64,000 bases of DNA from GCA-2688775 sp035288865 (GCA_035288865.1 DATDZA010000035.1:1-64000); one strand, 5' to 3'; counted from the first letter of the stretch, positions 25,501 to 33,526 are shown. Program-made: numbers and translations. The notes: generated by a model from the sequence alone, not told the origin.

Positions 25501-26051
25501 GCCTGAAAATGGAAATGCCTGCCACTGTTAAAGTTGATAGATTTGCAAGCATACTAAATTCCGGAAACCAGAACGGAGTAATTTATTACACACACCCCAC
25601 AACAAACATGAATAACGGAATTAAATGCTCGTCTTATAAAACAATCCCTTCAATGGAGGATAAATTAAAGGGGCAGATGGACTTGGCTGACAAGATAAGG
25701 GCCGTTGATGCTGCAGATGTGGCAAGGCTCGTCATTGAGAAGCATTTGCTTCGTGACATTAAAGGCAACTTAAGAAAATTCTCAACACAGCAGTTCAGGT
25801 GCAGCAAATGTTCTGATAAATATCGCAGGCCGCCCCTCTCGGGAAAATGTCGCCTGTGCGGTGGCAGGTTAATATTCACGGTCTCAGAAGGCTCAATCAT
25901 AAAATACCTCGAGCCTGCAATTTCACTGTCGAATAAATATAATCTTCCGCCTTACTTAAAACAAGTTCTGGAATTAACTAAAAATAGAGTTGAAGGAGTT
26001 TTCGGGAAAGATAAAGACAAGCAGGAAGGATTGGGAAGATGGTTTGGGTAA
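22542..26051 (+). CDS. DNA polymerase D large subunit DP2 (catalytic)
   Basis: 1,169 residues, somewhat shorter than the roughly 1,270-residue euryarchaeal type, and no intein. The conserved N-terminal block MYAGPIRSAGGTAGAVSVVL is intact. Zinc-binding sets are at CMNCKRETVFAKCDQC, CKICGYVEGTKC and, near the end, CSKCSDKY...CRLCGG. The two-barrel active site has D920, D922 and D924 in RRDCDGDEA, behind GQLVVALAPHTSAGIVGRII. The last residues QEGLGRWF fit a PCNA-interacting PIP box. The ATG at 22542 is preferred because it follows the DP1 stop directly. Confidence 0.97.
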   Translation: MAIDQKYFEKITKQIDETYRIANEARAKGYDPEETVGIPLAKNMAERVEGLVSVMAPQIINKGIPQRIKELEIKFGKLDWRVALSVSLEVAQEKFCKFTTQKEAIETGIRIGIAYLTLGVVASPLEGFVELNIRKRADGKEYFALMYAGPIRSAGGTAGAVSVVLADYLRKSFGFEAYDPTEKEIRRMVTELYDYHERITNLQYLPSEKEIRFLVGNLPVQIDGDASEEIEVSNYKDMERIESNRIRSGPCLVLGECVAQKAVKVWSQLKKWGNDFDLNNWEFLQEFAHIQKEVKAKEKFSKKGIVPIFTYIQDLVAGRPVLGHPSAVGGFRLRYGRSRLSGYSATSIHPATMIVLNKYLAIGTQLKVERPGKATAITICDSIEGPIVKIKDGSVIIMDTEQKAKQYSNSIKEILFMGDILISYGDFFNRAHTLAPAGYCEEWWELELEKSAEELFGSANILKIAEMTNIEKTILEKLTKNYLSEKPDAFVALTLSEKLNIPLHPYYTYHWKTISKENFLDLLVWIASAKIEFEENDTNKLILPKNEVGKRILEILGVPHIFVNNEFTILEKDEAKVFYKIFDLGNSNFIEQFQKSEIEDVLEIINSISDIKLRDKSGTFIGARMGRPEKAKVRKMDGEPHTLFPIGKEGGKMRSFQSALETGFVEAEFPSYICMNCKRETVFAKCDQCDLKTKLMHYCKICGYVEGTKCVHGETHTYKAQKIDINTVFKNVLKKIGAAQYPDLIKGVKGTSNKNHVPEHFAKGIIRAKFDVPVNKDGTTRYDMTQLPITHFTPKEIGTSVEEIRNLGYEKDLWGNEIVDSEQVIELNPQDLILPKCEDAPEPGADKILYSVGLFIDELLVSLYGMKKFYNFQSEKDLVGQLVVALAPHTSAGIVGRIIGFSKTQGFFAHPLFHAATRRDCDGDEASVTLLMDALLNFSKQFLPNTRGATQDAPLVLTSMLNPTEVDDMAFDLDIVSRYPLELYEASLKMEMPATVKVDRFASILNSGNQNGVIYYTHPTTNMNNGIKCSSYKTIPSMEDKLKGQMDLADKIRAVDAADVARLVIEKHLLRDIKGNLRKFSTQQFRCSKCSDKYRRPPLSGKCRLCGGRLIFTVSEGSIIKYLEPAISLSNKYNLPPYLKQVLELTKNRVEGVFGKDKDKQEGLGRWFG

Positions 26052-26063
26052 GTGATATATAGT

Positions 26064-26672
26064 TCATAATATATTCATTTTTATTCCTGATGAAAATTTA
26101 GATACTTTGAATTTTCTTATCTTGAACTTATTTTTAATTTGGATCTTTAGTATATAATCCTCTTCCGAAATAGTATCTAAAGCGATAGTTCCGTATTCTG
26201 ACGTTTTTCCTTTAAACAAGATTTTATTATTTTGTAATATTTCATAATTTCTATTTTTTAATTTAAAAATCCAAAATCGTGTTAATGAAATTCCTAAAAT
26301 ACAGCCCAAAATATCTTCTTTTAAAAAATGTTCAATTTCATCATGGAACTTATTACATAAATCAAATATTTCATCCTCCGGTTCAAAATTATAAAGAGAC
26401 GCTAAAAATACATCTTGGTATACTTTTTTCAATTCTTTAACAATCTCTTTTTTAGTGGAACTTCTTTCAATCCTTTCTCTAACTCCTCCAAAATAGAAAG
26501 ATAATCTTGCAATAAAATCAATCTCAACTTCTTCGAATTCATAAGATGGATAAAAGAAACATCTTTCGAGATACCAATACTGTCTTAATACTTTTCTTTT
26601 TTCTCCAAGCAATTTAACAAGTAGGTTTATTTTTGGAGATAATATTTGATATATTAGATAATTCTTATCCAT
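26064..26672 (-). CDS. Hypothetical protein, about 202 aa
   Basis: I do not recognise it. It is rich in Lys, Ile, Phe and Tyr, mostly helical in the first 140 residues (IERSSTKKEIVKELKKVYQD; DEIEHFLKEDILGCILGISL) and beta-rich at the end. No membrane helix or catalytic motif is clear. An upstream TTG at 26723 could extend it by 17 residues, but the ATG at 26672 has an AT-rich TATA-like box about 25 nt upstream and is preferred. It converges with DP2 and follows aIF2-beta on the same strand. It is more AT-rich than its neighbours, so it may be a lineage-specific or acquired gene. Confidence 0.55.
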   Translation of the reverse strand: MDKNYLIYQILSPKINLLVKLLGEKRKVLRQYWYLERCFFYPSYEFEEVEIDFIARLSFYFGGVRERIERSSTKKEIVKELKKVYQDVFLASLYNFEPEDEIFDLCNKFHDEIEHFLKEDILGCILGISLTRFWIFKLKNRNYEILQNNKILFKGKTSEYGTIALDTISEEDYILKIQIKNKFKIRKFKVSKFSSGIKMNIL

Positions 26673-26732
26673 AAATAAACAAAGAAAACCCTTGTTAATA
26701 AATTTTGCTTCACGTATACTCAATATTCATAT

Positions 26733-27146
26733 TCAAATCTTCGCCTTGACAAAATTCTTTGCACCGCAGGCAGTGCATTTCATGTAATTCAGGTCACCTT
26801 CCCTTACAATCTGCGTGTCAGGCTTGCCGCATTCAATACAAAGGACGAATTCATTTGCATAATGTCTTATCTTGTCATTTATTCTTGATGCAGGAACTTT
26901 TGTTCCGAGAATTAATGCTCCTGATTTTTTAATCTCGCCGGGAGTCGCCAGCTCTTTAAGCACATATTTGAGCAAATGATCAACGTCCCTTCTTAATGCG
27001 GATGCAATCTGCAAAAAATTTGAAATGATTGTCCTGTTGCCCTGCATATGGCCGAGAACTTTTGGTATCTCGAACCTTTCCTTTATGAAAACCGCTTCAG
27101 GCAGGTTTTTTCTCACATCCTCAAGCATTGATTTGTAGTCTTCCAT
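26733..27146 (-). CDS. Translation initiation factor aIF2 subunit beta
   Basis: 137 residues, normal archaeal length. The alpha/beta core (IPKVLGHMQGNRTIISNFLQ, then LKYVLKELATPGEIKKSGAL) is followed by a zinc ribbon with CIECG and CTACG. It is part of the heterotrimer that delivers initiator Met-tRNA to the small subunit. A TTTATAAAT box (minus strand, about 27164-27172) lies 18-26 nt upstream of the ATG, which fits a leaderless transcript. Confidence 0.95.
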   Translation of the reverse strand: MEDYKSMLEDVRKNLPEAVFIKERFEIPKVLGHMQGNRTIISNFLQIASALRRDVDHLLKYVLKELATPGEIKKSGALILGTKVPASRINDKIRHYANEFVLCIECGKPDTQIVREGDLNYMKCTACGAKNFVKAKI

Positions 27147-27307
27147 AGAATATAGAAACCTGCATTATTTATAAATCTATTTCTGTAATGGGTGCTAATT
27201 AATTTTTTCCCGAAGCCTACCTATTGCGTTTTATGGGCACTGTTAAATTGGTACCCTTAGAAATAATGTCTGACACAAAAAATTGATTGAAATAGTTGTC
27301 CGCCGAA

Positions 27308-27356
27308 TATAGTGTCGGATTAACATTGACCATTTATTTACTTCGGACACTATATA
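27308..27356. repeat. Inverted repeat spanning the stop codon of the 322-aa gene
   Basis: ATATAGTGTCGGA (27308-27320) and TCGGACACTATAT (about 27343-27355) are inverted copies with one mismatch. The right arm codes for the last residues of the minus-strand gene and the left arm lies beyond its stop, so the hairpin would form at the 3' end of that mRNA. It could terminate or stabilise the transcript; there is no strong T run, so an intrinsic terminator is not certain. Confidence 0.5.
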
Positions 27357-28302
27357 TTGCTCTATGGTGATTTATTCTTTGATCATACAGGTTCCTTAAA
27401 TCACGCAGGTTGTCAGCTTGCAATATCCTGCTTACAATTTCCCCTTGTAAAATTCCCTCATTTTTTGCGATAAGTTGCCTAAATGCTTCAGGATTAAATT
27501 GTTCAGCTGCCATAACATCCAATTCCCTATGGTAGTCTATCATCTGCAATTCTTGAGCATCGACTGCTGAGTTGAAATCAAATGAATATCGTTTGCAAAT
27601 TTCAAGAGCGCCAGGCTCGCCAAAAACATGAAAAGCTATCCGCACAGCTCCTTTAACATCTTTAGGCGCGCTTCTTAAATAATTATCAATTGCCCTTTGC
27701 GCAAATTGTCCTCTTGAGGCAGGTTCAACATTTAATGGTGAATAATATTTTTCTCTACCTAGAGCAGTTACAGGGGATATATAACCCTCGCATAGGCAAG
27801 CTGCCCCCCAATAATCATTTTTTTGTTCAAGATTCCCGACAGCTTTATCAATCCCATCAAATTTTACGGCTATTATTGCAGCTACCGATGCCTGCAAGAA
27901 AGGATTAGGCTCATTTCGGGCGCTTCTTAGATAATTTTGAATTGTCCTCGATGTAAGTTTCCTTAGTTCATCGCCGTCTTTATGTCTAACACGAGCTAAA
28001 TAATCTGCTGTTAATTTATCAAGCTGTAAACATGTAGAAATGTCTAACGTCTGTAAGAACCCATAACCTATATTAGCAGCCTCCTCATAAAATCCGCCAC
28101 GTTCAAGAATATTAATAACTTCCGAAGTTCCTAGAACATCCTGTGCATTACAGGCGTCTACAATGGAAAAATCTCCCCCTGTTCCTGCAGCACTTATCTG
28201 CCCTTCAAGTGTTATTCGGGCGCTTCTTTTATTTAGAAATTCCTTTGGAGATAATATCAATTTTACTGCTCCACTTTGAGATATTCGGCCTAGTAAATCC
28301 AT
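27334..28302 (-). CDS. Hypothetical helical-repeat protein, 322 aa
   Basis: I do not recognise it. It is soluble and almost wholly alpha-helical. Two segments resemble each other, IQNYLRSARNEP and IDNYLRSAPKDV, each followed by a short Ala/Val/Ile helix, suggesting an alpha-solenoid of repeats such as HEAT or TPR. Scattered cysteines show no zinc pattern. The 187-nt stretch between its stop and aIF2-beta carries the inverted repeat described above and no gene. A scaffold or binding role is the only inference possible. Confidence 0.55.
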   Translation of the reverse strand: MDLLGRISQSGAVKLILSPKEFLNKRSARITLEGQISAAGTGGDFSIVDACNAQDVLGTSEVINILERGGFYEEAANIGYGFLQTLDISTCLQLDKLTADYLARVRHKDGDELRKLTSRTIQNYLRSARNEPNPFLQASVAAIIAVKFDGIDKAVGNLEQKNDYWGAACLCEGYISPVTALGREKYYSPLNVEPASRGQFAQRAIDNYLRSAPKDVKGAVRIAFHVFGEPGALEICKRYSFDFNSAVDAQELQMIDYHRELDVMAAEQFNPEAFRQLIAKNEGILQGEIVSRILQADNLRDLRNLYDQRINHHRAIYSVRSK

Positions 28303-28463
28303 TCTTTAAAGTAGATTTATCTGTTTATAAACTTTCCTATTTTGTTATCACTTTGAAATGAATAATAAGAGTTAGAAAGCAGGATTAAATCAACCAGTAT
28401 ACCAAACAAATCTGGGCTTTGTAATTCAAAAAATATATAAATGAAGCGTTCAAGGAAATCAGC

Positions 28464-29315
28464 ATGGTACTCGAATCTTTGTTATTTCCAATTAAGGCGG
28501 AAAAAAGGCCTTGGCAGATGTTCTTTCTCGGATTTTTATATGCTTCAGTCGGGCTTTTTGTGGCCTTGTGGATTTTCAAGGATCAAGCCAGCTTAGTAAT
28601 GGTTTTTATGATTACGATGGCAGCCTTGCCGATTTTCTACAATACGATGAAACTAGAGGAGAGCAAAGACATGATTATCGACACAGAATCCAAAATTCTC
28701 AGGGAACACAACAAAGCAATTATCTTTTTGATGTTTATGTTTATTGGAATGACATTTGCGTGCGCTTTATGGTACTCCGTTTTGCCTACAGAAATAATAA
28801 ACAGTATTTTTGACAAGCAGGTCGGAACAATACAAACCATAAATAACCAGGTTTCCGGTCATGTTATACAGAACCTCAACATTATTACTAAAATATTTTT
28901 CAACAATTTAAGGGTACTGGCGTTCTCGGTATTATTTTCTTTTGTTTATGGAGCAGGGGCAATTTTTATCCTGGCATGGAACGCAACCGTTATAGGAGCG
29001 GCAATCGGGAATTTTATTCGCTCAAATGTCAGCAGCTACACGAGCTCTTTGGGACTGACGCAAGCCGGAAATTATTTTCATGTTGTTTCAATAGGATTGC
29101 TGAGGTACGCACCTCACGGAATTCTGGAAATAGCTGCATATTTTTATGGAGGCCTGGCGGGGGGGATATTGTCTGCAGCGCTTATAAGGGGGCATTTCAG
29201 GACGAAAAGATTCCCGGCAATAATGTTTGATTTCTCTGAGCTTATTTTGATTGCAATCGGTTGTCTGGTTGCGGCAGCTTTCTTTGAAGTTTATGTGACC
29301 CCGGTTTTATTTTAG
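28464..29315 (+). CDS. SpoIIM/DUF95-family membrane protein
   Basis: 283 residues with about six membrane helices. The core FSVLFSFVYGAGAIFILAWN, then GIALL-like SIGLLRYAPHGILEIAAYFYG match the SpoIIM (stage II sporulation M, DUF95) family, which in bacteria works in spore envelope remodelling and in archaea has no known role but is widespread. The conserved PHG(I)xE motif is visible as APHGILE. A TATA-like AAATATATAAAT lies about 25 nt upstream of the ATG. It converges with the VOC gene and overlaps it by 4 bases. Confidence 0.82.
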   Translation: MVLESLLFPIKAEKRPWQMFFLGFLYASVGLFVALWIFKDQASLVMVFMITMAALPIFYNTMKLEESKDMIIDTESKILREHNKAIIFLMFMFIGMTFACALWYSVLPTEIINSIFDKQVGTIQTINNQVSGHVIQNLNIITKIFFNNLRVLAFSVLFSFVYGAGAIFILAWNATVIGAAIGNFIRSNVSSYTSSLGLTQAGNYFHVVSIGLLRYAPHGILEIAAYFYGGLAGGILSAALIRGHFRTKRFPAIMFDFSELILIAIGCLVAAAFFEVYVTPVLF

Positions 29316-29725
29316 AAACTATTATTTTGCCCCAAATTCTCAACAAATCTTAGCAGATATCCATCAGGATCTTTAACAAGAAACTGTCTTAGCTGAATTA
29401 ATTTATTTTTAACTTTATACTCCCTTTCAAAAGGTTCTACATAAAGCGGATAATCCAATTTATTTAAGGAATCTAATAATTTTTCAATGCTCTTGACTGT
29501 AATTTGCAGATGAATTCCACGACCATAAGGATAATCTATTTTTCCAGTATTCCACTCAGGAGTGCTTTGCTCAATCATGATTTGAGTCCCTTCCAAAGAT
29601 AGAAATGCAAATTTGGATTCCTTTCTTTCGTATTCTAATTTGAATCCAAGGACTTCTGTATAAAATTTCAAGCTTTTTGCAAAATCGAATGCCCTTAATT
29701 CCGGAATCAGCGCGTTAAAGTTCAT
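29312..29725 (-). CDS. VOC-superfamily protein (glyoxalase/bleomycin-resistance-like)
   Basis: 137 residues in the two-module beta-alpha-beta-beta-beta layout of the VOC fold: ELRAFDFAKSLKFYTEVLGF opens module 1, RGIHLQITVKSIEKLLDSLN opens module 2, and LVKDPDGYLLRFVENLG closes it. Candidate metal ligands are H in GIHLQI and E in RFVE; one full set cannot be confirmed. Substrate is unknown: members act as glyoxalases, dioxygenases or antibiotic-binding proteins. An AT-rich box about 22-30 nt upstream of the ATG implies a leaderless mRNA. Confidence 0.8.
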   Translation of the reverse strand: MNFNALIPELRAFDFAKSLKFYTEVLGFKLEYERKESKFAFLSLEGTQIMIEQSTPEWNTGKIDYPYGRGIHLQITVKSIEKLLDSLNKLDYPLYVEPFEREYKVKNKLIQLRQFLVKDPDGYLLRFVENLGQNNSF

Positions 29726-29757
29726 GAAGAGAAATAAATTTGGATTAATTTAAATAA

Positions 29758-30396
29758 TTATTCCAAAACCTTTACTCTGCCGGGCTTTATCTCAAAAATA
29801 TCGCCGTTCTCAAGCAAACGATTTATTGTCGACTCAGTATCATTTAAACTGGAATTTTTTATTATTGTATCAATATCTGCCCCATCCCCCAAATCCAATT
29901 TTTTAATTAAAGTATAAATCTGTTCAAAGGCATTCACGGAAATATTTTTATCAGTGACATCTATTTTTTCCTCTTTTTGCTCAACAGCAATGAGGTCTTT
30001 TAATTCAAGTTTTCTTACAGCCATCCAGCCAATATCATTTAATTTTTTTAGAATTTCCGGCATAATGTATTTTTCATTGCCGAATTCCCTTACTCTTCCG
30101 ACAACCAAAACCATATCTCCGATGTCAACTTTTGAAAATGCGGCGAAAGTTTCAAAACTTTTCAGTAATATCTTTCCTGTGCCGTCATCAATCATCACGC
30201 TGCTTAAGGCCTGCTCCTGGTCCGCTTTGTAGACGACAGTTGCTATTAGATTGGCCCTCGAAACAACCACTTCATTTATTTTTATGTAGCCTGCGGAAGT
30301 TTCATCTTTCATAAAATTGGAATTCAAAATATCAGAAATCCATACCTTGTAGGCAACCTGCCTTTTCTGGAACGATTTTTGTTCTAAGTCCGGCAT
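29758..30396 (-). CDS. OB-fold single-strand DNA-binding protein, RPA32-like
   Basis: 212 residues from the Met at 30396 (an upstream in-frame start would extend it by 23 hydrophobic residues and is not favoured). An OB fold spans about residues 35-120: VVVSRANLIATVVYKADQEQ, SVMIDDGTGKILLKSFETFA and VLVVGRVREFGNEKYIMPEI. The C-terminal 70 residues look like a winged helix (IIKNSSLNDTESTINRLLEN). This layout is that of the small RPA-associated or RPA32-type subunit of archaea. It lies downstream of MCM on the same strand, and a large RPA is encoded at 56508, so the two may act together. Confidence 0.75.
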   Translation of the reverse strand: MPDLEQKSFQKRQVAYKVWISDILNSNFMKDETSAGYIKINEVVVSRANLIATVVYKADQEQALSSVMIDDGTGKILLKSFETFAAFSKVDIGDMVLVVGRVREFGNEKYIMPEILKKLNDIGWMAVRKLELKDLIAVEQKEEKIDVTDKNISVNAFEQIYTLIKKLDLGDGADIDTIIKNSSLNDTESTINRLLENGDIFEIKPGRVKVLE

Positions 30397-30489
30397 TTTA
30401 TTATAACTTTTTAAAAATATTAAAAAACAACTCAACCCATCAATTTTTATTTTTTTATCGAGCAAAAAATAATGAAACTCGCACTAAGG

Positions 30490-30531
30490 ACTCATAAAAA
30501 AATAAAAAGCCCGTCCTTTTGTTATCCTGGT
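30490..30531 (-). terminator. T-rich terminator after mcm
   Basis: On the minus strand, directly beyond the mcm stop, the sequence reads GGACGGGCTTTTTATTTTTT, a G/C-rich stretch followed by a long T run. T tracts terminate archaeal RNA polymerase. The next gene, the OB-fold protein, starts 135 nt beyond mcm, with its own AT-rich promoter. Confidence 0.55.
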
Positions 30532-32574
30532 TTATAATTTACCTATGTGACCACGACGAGGCTCATAAATGTCACCGGAACGCTTCAGCCTTTCCAAAGC
30601 TTCATCAATTTTTGGCTCATCCAGGCCGCGGTTCTTTGCTTCGGCATACACTTCTTCAATTGGTATCGTCTTTCCTAATTTTGACTCAAGCTCTGTGATT
30701 ACATCTTTTACTATAAGTATGTGGCTTCTTTGGGATGCACCCACTCCAGTTGCAATCCTGTCGATGTCAATTTTTCCGGTTTCCTTGTCAAAGCCGACCT
30801 GCATCAAACAGTAATCCAGAAGTTCAATTGCCTTCTTTGCGTCTTTTCTTGTGACTCGGTCGTCAAGGCGCGCTTTTGCCGATGCCTCGCTTAATCGTAC
30901 CAGAGCTTCAAGCTGCCTCGCCGAGATGGGGATTGCTTTTATTCCACCTTCCCCGCTGCCGCTTTTCCTCATTTTTAGATAATACTCTTTAATCTCTTCA
31001 AGCGCGCCATCAGTCAGTTTGGGAACTATTCTCTGCCGCGCATAAGCTACAAATTTTCTTAGAAGGTTTGTTGATATTTCTGGCTCATTCAAATCTGGAG
31101 CCTGATGCAGAGTGAGTATGTGCTTTGCCATTCTCTCGTCGCGTGTTTCATCTGGTAAATCTTTTATTGGAAAAATCAAATCAAACCTGTTAATCAAAGT
31201 TGGAGGCATATCAATCTGGTCAGCTATGATTCCATAAGGGTCAAATCTTCCGAATTTTGGATTGGCAGCGGCGAGCACAGTTGTTCTTGCAATCAAAGTT
31301 GCCTGAATATTTGCTTTTGAAATGCTGACGGTCTGGTTTTCAAGAGCCTCGTGCATTGCCGCGCGGTCTTCGTTGCTCATTTTATCCATCTCATCGACGC
31401 AAATTAACCCGTCGCTGCTCAGCACCATCGCCCCAGCTTCGAGCGCCCAGCCTTTTAAGAACTCATCCCTGACGACAGCAGCGGTCAAGCCGGCTCCGCT
31501 TACTCCTTTTCCGCTGACGTACCTTCCTTTTGGCGCGATTTGTGTTATTCTTTTTAGCAATGCGCTTTTTCCCGATCCTGGATCCCCAACGAGCAAAATG
31601 TGCATATCTCCTCTGCTAACAACACTGTCACTCCTTACTTTTCGAACCCCACCCATCAGCTGAAGAAGCAACGATTCCTTGATTTTTTCATATCCATAAA
31701 TCGAAGGTGCAATAGAATTGATTAATTTTTCATATCCTTTCGGGTCATTCGCAATATCCTGAATTTGTTTTTCTTCTTCCTTGCTTATGTTGATTTCGTG
31801 GAAAGAATCCTGCGTTGGATGGAGGTGATTTGCATCAATCATCAAGTCAAATCTTGTTGATTTTGCGCCGCTTTTCGAGATAATCGGAACTTCCTTTACA
31901 ATTCCAAAAACCTCAACTTTGCTTCCGGGAGATGTTCGCTTTTCGCTTAACGGGCTGACCAAATCATCAGTTAATAAAATATTAATTCTCTTTGGCTGCT
32001 CTCCGCCTTCGAGATTTTCTGACGCTTCCTCGAGCACAATTCCCTGCGCATCAACAAGCGCTTTGTCGAGCATTACAAATTTTCCTTTTCTGCCGCAGCC
32101 GCATCTTGTCGGTTCCTTAAAAGTTCCTTCAACCTGCAGAATGTTCATTATGTTTCCACAAACCGGGCATTCAAACCTTGCTGATGTTACCTGCGGCCTT
32201 ACATCAGATTTTTGCTTTATAATTCCATTCACGAAAAGAAATTTATTTATATGCTGGCTTCTGATGTTCCTTATCATTACAAACTGGCTTTGCGGAAGGT
32301 TGAAGAATCGGATTCTGAAATTTTTCAGTCCTTCAACATCAAATTGCTCTATTGACTTTTCAATCGCTTTGATACTCTCTTCAGGAGAGTCGAGAAGCTC
32401 TGAGGCAAGGTCCAAATCATATTTTGATAAATCTGCAAAGTCAATCAGCAGGGAATGGTCCCCCTTTCTTGCATTGTCCAAAAGAATATTGTAATAATTG
32501 CTTTCAATAAATTCCTGAAACTTTTTTATCTGTTCGCTTACACTCATTTTTGAACTTAGTGTTGTTGCTTCCAT
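30532..32574 (-). CDS. mcm: MCM replicative helicase
   Basis: 680 residues, full length. The N-terminal domain has the zinc site CPVCG...CGCG near residues 135-160 and the DNA-binding hairpin. The AAA+ core has Walker A GDPGSGKS (about 329-336), Walker B LICVDEMDKM, sensor 1 in LAAANPKFGRFDPYG and the arginine finger in LINRFDLIF; a winged helix ends it. No intein. The start at 32574 is supported by a TATA box 22-31 nt upstream; a second Met nine residues in (32547) is possible. Its promoter carries the ACTGGACAT motif shared with the radA unit. Confidence 0.97.
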   Translation of the reverse strand: MEATTLSSKMSVSEQIKKFQEFIESNYYNILLDNARKGDHSLLIDFADLSKYDLDLASELLDSPEESIKAIEKSIEQFDVEGLKNFRIRFFNLPQSQFVMIRNIRSQHINKFLFVNGIIKQKSDVRPQVTSARFECPVCGNIMNILQVEGTFKEPTRCGCGRKGKFVMLDKALVDAQGIVLEEASENLEGGEQPKRINILLTDDLVSPLSEKRTSPGSKVEVFGIVKEVPIISKSGAKSTRFDLMIDANHLHPTQDSFHEINISKEEEKQIQDIANDPKGYEKLINSIAPSIYGYEKIKESLLLQLMGGVRKVRSDSVVSRGDMHILLVGDPGSGKSALLKRITQIAPKGRYVSGKGVSGAGLTAAVVRDEFLKGWALEAGAMVLSSDGLICVDEMDKMSNEDRAAMHEALENQTVSISKANIQATLIARTTVLAAANPKFGRFDPYGIIADQIDMPPTLINRFDLIFPIKDLPDETRDERMAKHILTLHQAPDLNEPEISTNLLRKFVAYARQRIVPKLTDGALEEIKEYYLKMRKSGSGEGGIKAIPISARQLEALVRLSEASAKARLDDRVTRKDAKKAIELLDYCLMQVGFDKETGKIDIDRIATGVGASQRSHILIVKDVITELESKLGKTIPIEEVYAEAKNRGLDEPKIDEALERLKRSGDIYEPRRGHIGKL

Positions 32575-32595
32575 GGTTATTTTATTGGTTCCGTG

Positions 32596-32625
32596 TTTTA
32601 TATATTTTGCGTGCCAATGTCCAGT
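32596..32625 (-). promoter_or_regulatory. mcm promoter with ACTGGACAT motif
   Basis: On the minus strand: ACTGGACAT (32625 to 32617), twelve bases, then TATATAAAA (32604 to 32596), then the ATG at 32574, which implies a leaderless mRNA. The same nine-base motif with exactly the same 12-base spacing to a TATA box occurs at 58009 and 58961. Confidence 0.7.
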
Positions 32626-32665
32626 GCTCTATCTAATAAAAACAATTTTGACACTGTAAAAGTAA

Positions 32666-33220
32666 CTAAGCCTTGACTCTTTTTAAGTTTTCAATTAGCT
32701 TGTCAAGCGCAGCATGAACCTCTTTCTCGCTTTTGGTTCCTGTGCACACCACTTTTCCATTGCTAAAAAGTAAAAATGTAGCTTTGGCGGCTGTAAGCTT
32801 GTAAACTAATCCCGGAAACTGCTCTGGCTCGTATTCTGTGTTCTCGAGCTTCATTGCCAAAGTATTAAGATTCAGGTCCATTCCGACACTTCCTGATGCA
32901 ACAATGTTTTGAATTTTGATTTCCGGCTTTATAGTTATTTTGACGTTAATTTTTTCCAGGCTCTTGATAATTTTTTTTATGCTCTCTTCAACTTTGTCCA
33001 TAGAGCGTGCTCCCGTGCACACAACTTTGCCTGAAGAGAATATCAGGGCAGAAGTTTTAGGGTCTTTAATCCTTATAACGAGGCCCGGAAACTGTTCTGG
33101 ATTGTATTCCGTATTGCTTAGGGTAGCTGCCATCTTTTCAAGCGGAATAGCGTGATTTAAAGATGTCGAAACAACTATATTGACGACCTTTATATCTCTC
33201 TTAGTTTCTTTCTTTGTCAT
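32666..33220 (-). CDS. tbp: TATA-box-binding protein TBP
   Basis: 184 residues made of two related halves of about 90 residues: VVNIVVSTSLNHAIPLEKMA and IQNIVASGSVGMDLNLNTLA open them, and each contains YNPEQFPGLV or YEPEQFPGLV and a SSGKVVCTGA or SNGKVVCTGT turn. It nucleates the transcription pre-initiation complex with TFB at the many TATA boxes seen here. The start is at 33220, with an AT-rich box (AATAATTATT) at about 33241-33250. It is divergent from rpp30. Confidence 0.97.
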   Translation of the reverse strand: MTKKETKRDIKVVNIVVSTSLNHAIPLEKMAATLSNTEYNPEQFPGLVIRIKDPKTSALIFSSGKVVCTGARSMDKVEESIKKIIKSLEKINVKITIKPEIKIQNIVASGSVGMDLNLNTLAMKLENTEYEPEQFPGLVYKLTAAKATFLLFSNGKVVCTGTKSEKEVHAALDKLIENLKRVKA

Positions 33221-33526
33221 ATTAAATTACACCCCCAAATAATAATTATTTCAACTGAATAAGCCTTCAAATAGTCTTGAATCGTTGTGGAAGCCCTCTT
33301 TGACCTCTGAAAGGCTGTTTGTTTATAAACATTTATAAATGCGGTGTTCTTTATAAATACTTTTGTTTGTCAAAAACCTATTATGGTTTTTGAGCACTGT
33401 CGAAATTTATATAAATTTCGAAGTTTAAATAGAATTATTTGAACAGAGAGTTTAAAGGCGTTATGCCTCCTTCATTACGTGTGGAACAATAGTTTTATAT
33501 AATTAGTTTGGATATTTAAATCCAAA
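33221..33526. other. tbp/rpp30 divergent region with two adjacent palindromes
   Basis: 305 bases without a gene. TCAAAAACC/GGTTTTTGA (33370-33393, six-base loop) is directly followed by a perfect 20-bp palindrome at 33401-33420 whose centre is TTTATATAAA, a symmetric TATA-type sequence. Smaller palindromes GTTTATAAAC (33322-33331) and CATTTATAAATG (33331-33342) lie on the left. The rpp30 promoter is TTTTATATA at about 33491-33499 and the tbp promoter is at 33241-33250. A short AGGC/GCCT hairpin lies near 33457. Regulation of tbp by its own product is possible but unproven. Confidence 0.55.

Noticed and set aside
22542..26051. Inteins in polymerase D, MCM or RadA
   Set aside because: The catalytic motifs are uninterrupted, lengths are normal or short, and no intein splice motifs are seen.
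27147..27333. Mobile-element scar suggested by repeated GTGTC(G)GA sequences
   Set aside because: The arms are explained by a single hairpin at the 3' end of the neighbouring gene; no target-site duplication or transposase remnant is present.
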